Below, one piece after another: positions 1-5,530 of a DNA stretch of 5,530 bases. The translations under genes were made by a program, and so were the position numbers. Numbering within the stretch: position 1 is the first letter of the stretch; each line of letters begins with the position of its first letter. Source of the DNA: an uncultured Bacteroidota bacterium (lineage in GTDB: Bacteria; Bacteroidota; Bacteroidia; Chitinophagales; Chitinophagaceae); NCBI GenBank assembly GCA_946479055.1, contig CAMLEX010000371.1, forward strand, positions 1 through 5,530. The letters are read 5' to 3'. Under the pieces are notes generated by a model. The model searched no databases, was not told the DNA's origin, and saw only the letters and a list, made by a program, of their open reading frames with translations.

Positions 1-64
1 TGCCCAAATTGACACCCGTAGTTTCCAGGTCTATGGAGGCAAGTGGTTTTGTCAGCTTCAACAT
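1..64 (-). CDS. DnaQ-like DEDD 3'-5' exonuclease, N-terminal fragment
   Basis: Read on the minus strand from an ATG at 64-62, the sequence encodes 21 residues (MLKLTKPLASIDLETTGVNL, then G) before the window ends. The core IDLETTG is the ExoI motif of the DnaQ/epsilon exonuclease superfamily; D12 and E14 are the first two metal-binding acidic residues of the DEDD set. A short lead of basic residues followed by a P-L/I-hydrophobic-hydrophobic-D-L-E-T-T-G pattern is, from memory, how the stand-alone 3'-5' exonucleases of Bacteroidota begin. Such enzymes remove nucleotides from 3' ends in DNA repair or proofreading. A candidate promoter lies upstream at a sensible distance. The other motifs (ExoII, ExoIII with H/Y) lie outside the window, so the exact subfamily and whether extra domains follow (for example a GIY-YIG nuclease) cannot be told. 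The plus-strand frame over the same bases is open too, but resembles no family I know. Confidence 0.75.
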   Translation of the reverse strand, partial: MLKLTKPLASIDLETTGVNLG

Positions 65-98
65 GAGATTAAGTAGTTTCTCTTATAATTTAAGGCGG

Positions 99-128
99 TA
101 AAGGTAACAGTTTGATTCGCTTTACAAA
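99..128 (-). promoter_or_regulatory. Candidate Bacteroidota-type promoter for the exonuclease gene
   Basis: On the minus strand TTTG (128-125) is followed after 18 bases by TACCTTTA (106-99). This matches the Bacteroidota sigma-ABfr pattern TTTG-N19-TAnnTTTG in all but the last base and one base of spacing. Transcription would start roughly at 92-95, giving a leader of about 30 bases before the ATG at 64. Such short motifs occur by chance in AT-rich DNA, so this is a prediction from pattern and position only. Confidence 0.35.
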
Positions 129-204
129 ATCAAATTTCAGTGCTAGTTTTCAGCCTTTTAACAGAACTTAAACCCCGGATATAAGTAAAATGCGTAAAGC
201 TTTA

Positions 205-212
205 TATTTTTG
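205..212 (+). promoter_or_regulatory. Candidate -7 promoter element (TATTTTTG) for the small lipoprotein
   Basis: TATTTTTG is an exact match to the Bacteroidota -7 consensus TAnnTTTG and lies about 50 bases before the lipoprotein ATG, leaving a leader of about 45 bases. The same 8-mer stands before bioB. No good TTTG -33 element is visible at the usual distance, which lowers confidence. Confidence 0.35.
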
Positions 213-263
213 CAAAATAAATCTGCTTATTTACCGTTATTCTGACAATAATATACCTTTAAA

Positions 264-389
264 ATGAAAAAATTTTCCCTTGCTGCTTTGTTATTAATCG
301 CCGTTACCATTCTTTCAACTTCCTGTTATTCTTCCAGGAAAAATGGATGCCCCGGCAATCCACAGGGTAGTTACAGATTCAAAGGATAG
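264..389 (+). CDS. Small predicted lipoprotein (41 aa), unknown function
   Basis: ATG at 264 to TAG at 387-389. The protein starts MKK, continues with a hydrophobic stretch (about residues 4-17, FSLAALLLIAVTIL) and reaches STSC with C21, which fits a type II (lipoprotein) signal peptide; the -3 position is Ser rather than the usual Leu, with Leu one place earlier. The mature peptide would be only 21 residues: C21, a short basic linker (SSRK), then GCPGNPQGSYRFKG with a second Cys at 29. Very short Cys-lipoproteins ending in a GCP...YRF/YxG tail occur, as I recall, in Chitinophagaceae, but their function is unknown to me. The gene has its own candidate promoter and no operon partner; the convergent regulator ends only 30 bases after it. 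No Shine-Dalgarno sequence is visible, as is usual for this phylum. The signal peptide plus distinctive tail makes a chance ORF unlikely. Confidence 0.65.
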   Translation: MKKFSLAALLLIAVTILSTSCYSSRKNGCPGNPQGSYRFKG

Positions 390-419
390 TCATCACCATT
401 GAAATTAACAGGTCCCTCT

Positions 420-1055
420 CTATAATCCTTTCGCATTGATGTAATTTACAAGAGAGGCCGTATTCTTCAATTTCAATTTTTTCAGGACATTATAACGATG
501 CACTTCCACTGTTTTCAATGAAATATCTAACTGTAATGCAATCTCCCTGGACGAAAGTCCTTCCTTTATCAATTTGATGATATCTAATTCCCGGCGTGAT
601 AAATCGTTAAGATCACCCTTATCAGCATTCTCATCCAATTCCTGATCCGCAAGAATTGCTTTTACTTCATCACAAATATATTTATTGCCCTTATTGACTT
701 CTACAATGGCTGTTATCATTTCTTCCTTAGAAGAATTCTTAGTTACATAGCCCATAGCACCAAGCTGTAACATACGTTTTGCATAAGCTGGCATAGTATG
801 CATTGAAACAGCAATGATCCGGGAGTCGGGAGAAATTTTATGGATCTGTTTGGTGGCATCAAAACCATTAAGAGGCGACATATTCACATCCATCAAAATG
901 ATGTCAGGCTTTTTTTTGCTGGCTATTTCAATGGCTTCTTCTCCTGAACTAGTTTCTCCAATAACAATAAAACGAGGATCGCTGTTAAGAATAAAAGACC
1001 AGGAATCTCTTATCAATTTATGATCGTCTACAAGTAGAATTTTTATTTTTTCCAT
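420..1055 (-). CDS. NarL/FixJ (LuxR-type) response regulator transcription factor
   Basis: A 211-residue two-domain regulator of the usual family length. Residues 3-120 form a receiver (REC) domain: the acidic pair D10-D11, the phosphoacceptor D56 in IILMDVNM, the switch residue S84 in IAVSMH, and K106 in YVTK are all present, so phosphorylation control should work. Residues 152-211 form a LuxR/GerE helix-turn-helix: LSRRELDIIKLIKEGLSSREIA, then ISLKTVEVHRYNVLKKL, the canonical DNA-recognition unit. A short acidic linker (about 138-150) joins them. Phosphorylation by a sensor kinase would normally allow dimerisation and DNA binding in the cytoplasm. No histidine kinase gene is next to it, so the partner and target genes are unknown. 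It faces the lipoprotein gene tail to tail, 30 bases apart, and is divergent from bioB across a 650-base gap, so a role in biotin control cannot be claimed. The ATG at 1055-1053 is chosen because MEKIKILLVDDH is the normal start of a REC domain. Confidence 0.95.
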   Translation of the reverse strand: MEKIKILLVDDHKLIRDSWSFILNSDPRFIVIGETSSGEEAIEIASKKKPDIILMDVNMSPLNGFDATKQIHKISPDSRIIAVSMHTMPAYAKRMLQLGAMGYVTKNSSKEEMITAIVEVNKGNKYICDEVKAILADQELDENADKGDLNDLSRRELDIIKLIKEGLSSREIALQLDISLKTVEVHRYNVLKKLKLKNTASLVNYINAKGL

Positions 1056-1707
1056 TTGGTTTACGGCTAATGCTTAATAATCAATATGAATAAGGTTAAA
1101 AAATTACGTAAAAAAACTAATAATTCTAACAATAAAAAAAGTGATCAAAATCCCAACAAACTAAACTAAGGATATACACTTAATTTCATCATTTATCTAT
1201 AACAAATATACAGTTAACAATAAAAAGAATTCTTTTAGCTACAGAATATTAAAAACATCGTTGTTATATTCCCCATCATCTATCATGGCATCTAATCCCA
1301 AATCATTGCTTCCATTACTGGCTGTATAGATTAAAACAATCCTGAAATCAAAAAAAAGGGCTTTTATAATTCGCTAACTATTTTAAAGATTAATTCAACT
1401 TAATGAAAAAATCAATATCCTATCTTTTATAAAGTCAAATTTAATTCAGAAATAATTAAATAAAACCAGAGTAATCATTGCATATTTCTGCATCAATCAA
1501 AACCGGGAAGTATATAGAACAGGCATAGCAATTAACTTTTTCAGCCGATCAGCCCTTCTTCACACATTGCAATCGGGCTGGTTGTCATATTTGCATTGAG
1601 CCACTATTTGATTAATTCGTCCTACTGAATTATCATAATGCGTCTGCCTGTTGCCGTTCCAATAAATCGATTTGATTTTTATCCTTTATTTTTGAACGAT
1701 AATCATT
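1056..1707. other. Long AT-rich intergenic region between response regulator and bioB
   Basis: No intact gene is visible here. It must hold the promoters of the response regulator (minus) and bioB (plus). Seen directly: a perfect 14-bp palindrome AAAAGAATTCTTTT at 1223-1236; a 6-bp inverted repeat CAGCCC/GGGCTG at 1550-1555 and 1575-1580; a TATTTTTG element at 1687-1694; and two minus-strand open stretches without start codons, 1239-1373 (44 codons, containing LGLDAMIDDGEYN) and 1560-1685 (41 codons, containing IYWNGNRQTHYDN), whose composition looks partly protein-like. I see no tRNA, no rRNA, no riboswitch that I can recognise, and no match to the classical BirA operator pattern (TTGTAAACC and its inverse). 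A Lys/Asn-rich 27-codon ORF at 1086-1169 is best explained by the poly-A-rich sequence. Confidence 0.6.
1687..1694 (+). promoter_or_regulatory. Candidate -7 promoter element (TATTTTTG) of the bio cluster
   Basis: An exact TAnnTTTG match placed just before bioB. A transcript starting about 4-7 bases after it would begin near 1698-1701. That leaves about 30 bases of leader to the ATG at 1729 but almost none to the GTG at 1708, so the element favours the ATG as the bioB start. The nearest TTTG (1672-1675) is too close to be a regular -33 element, so only half of the promoter pattern is supported. Confidence 0.4.
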
Positions 1708-1728
1708 GTGGACATTACCCCATTTTAT

Positions 1729-2718
1729 ATGAATGCAATAGTAAAAAACAACTGGACCAAAGATGAGATCAAAGAAGTTTATAACCGCCCCTTACTGGAT
1801 TTGATCTACGAAGCCGCGAGTATACATAGAGAAAACAGCGATTATGCTGAGGTACAGATAAGCAGTCTTTTATCAATTAAAACAGGTGGTTGCCCCGAAG
1901 ATTGTGCGTATTGTCCCCAGGCGGCCCGTTATCATACCGATGTAGATGTTCATGCGCTGATGAAGACAGAGCAGGTAGTGGCTGCGGCGAAAAAAGCAAA
2001 AGAAGGAGGCGCTACAAGATTATGCATGGGAGCAGCATGGAGAGAGGTAAGAGACAATAAAGACTTTGACAGGGTGGTAGAAATGGTAACTGAAGTCAAC
2101 AATCTTGATATGGAAGTTTGCTGTACGCTTGGAATGCTAAACTATGAACAGGCAAAACGATTGGCCGATGCAGGACTTTATGCTTACAATCATAATATTG
2201 ACACTTCAGAAGAAAATTATGGAAACATAATCACCACACGTACCTATAGTGACAGGCTGAACACACTAAACAACGCAAGGAAGGCAAACCTTACCGTATG
2301 TTCAGGCTGAATAATAGGTTTGGGAGAAACCGACGAAGACAGGATAGGAATGCTCCATATTCTTTCCAACCTGCCACAGCATCCGGAATCAGTTCCGATA
2401 AATGCTCTTGTACCAGTCAAAGGCACACCTTTAGAAGATCAACCAAGGGTTTCAGTTTGGGAAATGGTAAGAATGATTGCTACGACAAGAATAATTATGC
2501 CCAAAACGGTAGTACGGTTATCGGCTGGCAGAACAGCAATGAGTATGAGCGACCAGGCTCTTTGTTTTTTAGCAGGTGCCAATTCTATTTTTGCCGGCGA
2601 CAAATTGCTAACCACACCCAATCCAGATTTCAAAGAAGATATGGAGATGTTTAAAATCCTGGGATTGAAACCAAGAAAAGCTTTTAAGAATATAAAAGAA
2701 TCAGCTGATATCGGGTAG
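1729..2718 (+). pseudogene. bioB: Biotin synthase, interrupted by one in-frame TGA
   Basis: BioB is a radical-SAM enzyme that inserts sulphur into dethiobiotin to make biotin. Counting from the GTG at 1708, the radical-SAM [4Fe-4S] motif CPEDCAYC gives C62, C66 and C69; the [2Fe-2S] ligands correspond to C106 (LCMGAAW), C138 (EVCCTLG), C198 (VCSG) and R270 (VVRLSAGR). The frame is open from the start to the TAG at 2716-2718 except for TGA at 2308-2310, codon 201, where the family has Gly in VCSGGI.GLGET. The frame resumes with [16 protein letters not shown] and stays well conserved ([36 protein letters not shown]). The 200-residue product would lack R270 and the last part of the TIM barrel, so it should be inactive. 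The start ATG 1729 is preferred over GTG 1708 because family members begin shortly before NNWT and because of the promoter position. There is no frameshift and no other lesion, so the break is recent, an error, or recoded. It is the first gene of the bio cluster, 114 bases before bioF. Confidence 0.9.
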
Positions 2719-2732
2719 CAAGTCAGATATAA

Positions 2733-2784
2733 GTGGTGAATAGTGAGTATCCCGAAAGTAAAGCTGCTACTCACAACTGACCAC
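2733..2784. repeat. Imperfect inverted repeat built of heptamers, between bioB and bioF
   Basis: GTGGTGAATAGTGAGTA (2733-2749) and TACTCACAACTGACCAC (2768-2784) are reverse complements at 14 of 17 positions, with 18 bases between them. Each arm reads as units of seven bases: GTGGTGA, ATAGTGA on the left; TACTCAC, AACTGAC, CACTCAC (to 2788) on the right. As RNA it could fold into a hairpin, but there is no T-run after it, so it is not a standard terminator. It resembles short heptameric (xxxGTGA / TCACxxx) intergenic repeats that I recall from Bacteroidota and cyanobacterial genomes. It fills about half of the only sizeable gap in the bio cluster and might affect bioF expression or mRNA stability. 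Confidence 0.55.
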
Positions 2785-2832
2785 TCACCTGCAATGCGAA
2801 AATTACATTTTTCAGAACACTAGTTAAAGAGG

Positions 2833-3963
2833 ATGGAGCCGGATATACAATTTTTACAAAAAGCTTTACAAAAAAGGGAAGAAGAAAATATAGTGAGGCT
2901 CCTAAAGCCCGAAACACAATTAATAGATTTCAGCTCAAATGACTATCTCGGTTTTGCACGAAATGAAATGCTGAGCCAGGAAGTAGCTAAGGAAATGGGG
3001 AGAGGCGGGTTTCATAAATCAGGATCTACTGGCTCAAGATTATTGACGGGCAATACAATTTATGCTGAAAAATTAGAAGAAAAAATTGCTGATTTTCATA
3101 AAGCAGAGACAGCCCTGTTATTCAATTCTGGTTATGATGCAAACCTGGGGCTATTATCATCTATCGCACAACGGGACGATACGTTTATTTATGACTCTCT
3201 TTCACATGCTAGCATCATTGACGGAATAAGACTCAGCATTGCAGGCAAGAAATACAAATTTGAACATAATAATGTAACAGATCTGGAAAAAAAGATCCGG
3301 CATGCTACAGGCAAAGTTTTTATTGTAGCGGAAAGTGTTTATTCCATGGATGGTGATTTTACTCCGCTTCGTGAAATACTGAGTATGTGCAAACAATATG
3401 GCGCATATCTTATAATAGATGAAGCTCATGCTACTGGTGTTTTCGGTCCGGAAGGAAAAGGAATAGTGGTGGCAGAAGAATCGGAAGCAGCTATTTTTGC
3501 CCGTGTTTTTACATTTGGAAAAGCTTTGGGAGCACATGGGGCAGCAGTGGCGGGCAGTAAAGCCTTAAAGGAATACCTCATTAATTTTTCAAGATCGTTT
3601 ATATACACGACAGCACTTTCTTTTCACGCCCTGGCAACTATCAATGTTGCCTATAATCATATTCCATTAGCCAATGCTGAAAGAAAAAAACTTTTTGAAA
3701 ACATTGATTTCTTCAGAGACGAGATAGAGCAGTCAGGAATATCAATAGAAACAATGCGAAGCCCTATCCAATCGATCTTGATAAAAGGCAATGAAAAAGT
3801 AAAACAGGCAGCCCTGTTGTTGCAAAATAAAGGGTTTGATATACGACCGATCCTGAGCCCTACAGTAGAAAAAGGAAAGGAGCGATTGAGAATTTGCATT
3901 CATAGTTATAATACACGGGAAGAACTAAAAGCTGTAATAAACATTTTAAAAGAAGCATTGTAA
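2833..3963 (+). CDS. bioF: 8-amino-7-oxononanoate synthase (KAPA synthase)
   Basis: BioF is a PLP-dependent alpha-oxoamine synthase that condenses pimeloyl-ACP/CoA with L-alanine, releasing CO2, to give KAPA, the first committed ring-carbon step of biotin synthesis in the cytoplasm. The 376-residue protein has near-normal length (E. coli 384). Visible signatures in order: IDFSSNDYLGFA (31-42), GSTGSRLLTGN (64-74), LFNSGYDANLGLL (96-108), DSLSHASIIDG (121-131) with H125 stacking on PLP, AESVYSMDGD (166-175), LIIDEAHATGVFGPEGKG (193-210) with D196 and H199, and TFGKALGAHGAAVAG (227-241) with K230 as the expected Schiff-base lysine. The related enzymes Kbl (threonine side) and serine palmitoyltransferase share this fold, but the neighbours bioB, bioD and bioA settle the call. 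AAAGAGG directly abuts the ATG, which is too close to act as a normal Shine-Dalgarno site. The stop overlaps the bioD start by one base (TAATG). The gene is intact, in contrast to bioB. Confidence 0.96.
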   Translation: MEPDIQFLQKALQKREEENIVRLLKPETQLIDFSSNDYLGFARNEMLSQEVAKEMGRGGFHKSGSTGSRLLTGNTIYAEKLEEKIADFHKAETALLFNSGYDANLGLLSSIAQRDDTFIYDSLSHASIIDGIRLSIAGKKYKFEHNNVTDLEKKIRHATGKVFIVAESVYSMDGDFTPLREILSMCKQYGAYLIIDEAHATGVFGPEGKGIVVAEESEAAIFARVFTFGKALGAHGAAVAGSKALKEYLINFSRSFIYTTALSFHALATINVAYNHIPLANAERKKLFENIDFFRDEIEQSGISIETMRSPIQSILIKGNEKVKQAALLLQNKGFDIRPILSPTVEKGKERLRICIHSYNTREELKAVINILKEAL

Positions 3964-4589
3964 TGCAAAGCATAGCAATAGCAGGCATACATACGGGTAT
4001 AGGTAAAACAATTGTTTCAGCAATCCTCGCTGAAGCATTACAAGCCGATTACTGGAAGCCTGTTCAGGCAGGAAATGCCGACGCCACAGATACGATGGAA
4101 GTGAAAAGATTGGTAAGTAATCCTTCCAGCGTATTTTATAAAGAAGCTTATTTTTTGAAGGAAGCAATTTCTCCGCATGCAGCGGCCGAAAAAGAAGGAA
4201 TACAAATTGAACTTGAAAAAATAAAACTCCCCAACCCTCTTCGCCAAACCATTGTTGAAACAGCAGGTGGATTACTCTCACCGGTGACAGCAGTAAAAAC
4301 CAATCTTGATATCCTGCTGCAGCTCCGGTTGCCGGTGGTGCTGGTATCAAAAAATTATCTCGGCTCTATTAATCACACTATGCTCACCTTTGAAGTATTA
4401 AAAAAAAGTAACCTGGAAATAAAAGGAATTATTTTTAATGGCCCCGAAAATGAAGCTTCCGAAAATTTTATTCTTTCCAATACCGGGCTTACAAAATTAT
4501 TATCAGTAAAAGAAGAAGCTTTTTTTGACAAAGAAAAAGTGAAACATTATGCCGGGCTCGTTCCTTTAAACTATTTTGCAACACTATGA
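3963..4589 (+). CDS. bioD: ATP-dependent dethiobiotin synthetase
   Basis: BioD uses ATP and CO2 to close the ureido ring of 7,8-diaminopelargonate, giving dethiobiotin. The 208-residue protein is of typical single-domain length. The P-loop GIHTGIGKT is at residues 8-16 with K15; Ile and His replace the Thr and Asp of the E. coli GTDT form, which I believe is common in Bacteroidota homologues. WKPVQAG (31-37) carries K32, equivalent to E. coli K37; SPHAAA (70-75) and ETAGGLLSP (99-107), the latter matching the EGAGG acidic loop, complete the active site. NYLGSINHT (131-139) is the usual KLGCINH-like segment. The start overlaps the end of bioF by one base and the TGA stop overlaps the bioA start as ATGA, so translation of F, D and A is probably coupled. 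The TGA is followed two codons later by an in-frame TAG (4593-4595), so reading through it would add only two residues. Confidence 0.95.
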   Translation: MQSIAIAGIHTGIGKTIVSAILAEALQADYWKPVQAGNADATDTMEVKRLVSNPSSVFYKEAYFLKEAISPHAAAEKEGIQIELEKIKLPNPLRQTIVETAGGLLSPVTAVKTNLDILLQLRLPVVLVSKNYLGSINHTMLTFEVLKKSNLEIKGIIFNGPENEASENFILSNTGLTKLLSVKEEAFFDKEKVKHYAGLVPLNYFATL

Positions 4590-5530
4590 CTATAGCCGAA
4601 AAGGATAAAAAATATATCTGGCATCCCTATACCCAGATGAAGGATGCCCTGCCGGTTATACCTATTGTATCAGCAAGCGGAACCTTATTGTATGGAGAAG
4701 ATGGCAAAACTTATATTGATGCCGTTTCATCATGGTGGACAAATATACATGGACATGCACACCCTTTTATTTCAGAACAGATATTTAAACAGGCTAAGAC
4801 AGCAGAGCACCTGATCTTTGCAGGATTTACTCATCAGCCGGCTATTGACCTGGCGGAAACTTTATTACAAGTTCTTGGTTCCAACCAGGAAAAAATATTT
4901 TATTCCGATAATGGAAGTACGGCGGTAGAAGTAGCACTGAAAATGGCTTTTCAGTATTGGCACAACAAAGAAAAAGAAAAACGCCTTGTTATTGCTTTCG
5001 AGAATGCCTACCACGGAGATACTTTTGGGGCTATGGCTGTAAGTGGCAGGAATGCTTTTACAACTCCTTTTCAGCCTTTTCTTTTTGAAGTAAAAACGAT
5101 ACCTGTTCCGGTGGCTGGTAAAGAAGAAGAATGTATTCAATCATTTAAAAAAATACTAACCGACCATAAAAATGAAATAGCTTCTTTTATTTTCGAACCT
5201 TTGGTACAAGGAACGGCAGGCATGATCATGTATGATGCGGCAACTTTAGATAAATTAATAAGCTGGTGCCGGGAGGAAGAAATACTTACTATTGCTGATG
5301 AAGTGATGACGGGTTTCGGAAGAACGGGAAAAATGTTTGCATGCGATTATTTAACTCACAAACCCGATATCTTTTGTTTTTCAAAAGGCATTACCGGTGG
5401 GTTTATGCCTTTAGGCGTTACCACCTGTACTCAGCAGATATTTGAGGCATTCCTATCTGATCAAAAATCAAAAACATTTTTTCATGGCCATTCTTATACT
5501 GCCAATCCCCTGGCTTGCGCGGCTGCATTA
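4586..5530 (+). CDS. bioA: Adenosylmethionine-8-amino-7-oxononanoate aminotransferase (DAPA synthase), 5' part
   Basis: BioA is a class III PLP aminotransferase that turns KAPA into 7,8-diaminopelargonate, usually with S-adenosylmethionine as amino donor. The ATG at 4586 overlaps the bioD stop, and 315 codons are open to the window end; full-length relatives have about 420-430 residues, so roughly the last quarter is missing. Motifs: IWHPYTQM (11-18), the BioA-specific N-terminal aromatic patch; [12 protein letters not shown] (46-57); [14 protein letters not shown] (107-120), which binds the PLP phosphate; AYHGDT (141-146); [12 protein letters not shown] (237-248) with D238 facing the pyridine nitrogen; FSKGITGG (265-272) with K267 as the Schiff-base lysine; and [16 protein letters not shown] at the edge. 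The WHPYTQM and SSWW segments separate it from other class III aminotransferases such as ornithine or GABA enzymes. The amino donor (SAM or lysine, as in BioK) is not something I can decide. It reads without interruption as far as the window goes. Confidence 0.95.
   Translation, partial: MTIAEKDKKYIWHPYTQMKDALPVIPIVSASGTLLYGEDGKTYIDAVSSWWTNIHGHAHPFISEQIFKQAKTAEHLIFAGFTHQPAIDLAETLLQVLGSNQEKIFYSDNGSTAVEVALKMAFQYWHNKEKEKRLVIAFENAYHGDTFGAMAVSGRNAFTTPFQPFLFEVKTIPVPVAGKEEECIQSFKKILTDHKNEIASFIFEPLVQGTAGMIMYDAATLDKLISWCREEEILTIADEVMTGFGRTGKMFACDYLTHKPDIFCFSKGITGGFMPLGVTTCTQQIFEAFLSDQKSKTFFHGHSYTANPLACAAAL

Noticed and set aside
2..76. Plus-strand open frame at the left edge (ends TAG at 74-76), apparently the C-terminus of a gene
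   Set aside because: The opposite strand encodes the DnaQ ExoI motif IDLETTG right after an ATG, which is specific; the plus frame resembles no known family.
415..457. Inverted repeat CCTCTCT (415-421) / AGAGAGG (451-457) as a terminator between the convergent genes
   Set aside because: The loop is 29 bases, there is no T-run, and most of it lies inside the end of the response regulator gene; probably chance.
1086..1169. 27-codon Lys/Asn-rich ORF starting ATG at 1086
   Set aside because: The composition follows from poly-A-rich sequence; no signal peptide, motif or start signal supports it.
1223..1236. Perfect palindrome AAAAGAATTCTTTT as an operator
   Set aside because: It is almost pure A/T around an EcoRI-like core in AT-rich DNA, unique in the window, and far from both gene starts; no regulator can be named for it.
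1696..1728. A biotin-repressor (BirA) type operator before bioB
   Set aside because: I looked for the classical TTGTAAACC inverted repeat and found no acceptable match in the bioB upstream region.
2298..2654. 118-codon plus-strand ORF overlapping bioB in another frame, and several antisense ORFs over bioF, bioD and bioA
   Set aside because: They lie wholly inside conserved biotin genes and their translations show no recognisable domains; they are shadows of the real genes.
2320..2718. The second half of bioB as a separate gene starting at TTG 2320
   Set aside because: The TTG is simply the Leu of the conserved GLGET motif; no ribosome site precedes it and half a TIM barrel is not a known independent protein.

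Overview
This window most likely comes from the Bacteroidota, probably a Chitinophagaceae-like member of Chitinophagia or a relative. The base for this is AT-rich intergenic DNA, the almost complete absence of Shine-Dalgarno sequences before the starts, two exact copies of the Bacteroidota -7 promoter element (TAnnTTTG, both TATTTTTG here), a tiny Cys-rich lipoprotein of a type I associate with Chitinophagaceae, and the wording of the biotin proteins. The lineage is an inference; no marker gene is present.

Left part (1-1055). The first 64 bases are the 5' end of a minus-strand gene for a DnaQ-like (DEDD) 3'-5' exonuclease that runs off the left edge. A divergent intergenic region (65-263) follows, with candidate promoters for both directions. 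Next come a 41-residue predicted lipoprotein (264-389, plus) and a convergent, apparently orphan NarL/FixJ-type response regulator (420-1055, minus).

Middle (1056-1707). About 650 bases hold no intact gene. They carry a 14-bp palindrome, a promoter-like element just before bioB, and two start-less minus-strand open stretches that look somewhat protein-like and may be gene relics.

Right part (1708-5530). This is a biotin (vitamin B7) biosynthesis cluster on the plus strand in the order bioB-bioF-bioD-bioA. BioF makes 8-amino-7-oxononanoate (KAPA) from pimeloyl thioester and alanine. BioA converts KAPA to 7,8-diaminononanoate, BioD closes the ureido ring to give dethiobiotin, and BioB inserts sulphur to give biotin. 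bioF/bioD share one base (TAATG) and bioD/bioA share four (ATGA), so these three are translationally coupled. bioA is cut by the right edge.

The most notable observation is that bioB, otherwise intact from end to end, has an in-frame TGA at 2308-2310 where BioB proteins have a conserved glycine (VCSG-G-I-x-GLGET). One base change, GGA to TGA, explains it. The simplest readings are a recent nonsense mutation or a sequence error. Recoding is a much weaker alternative. Its discussion is complicated by the fact that the only TGA used as a gene end here (bioD) is followed two codons later by an in-frame TAG. I see no clear new biological system in the window.
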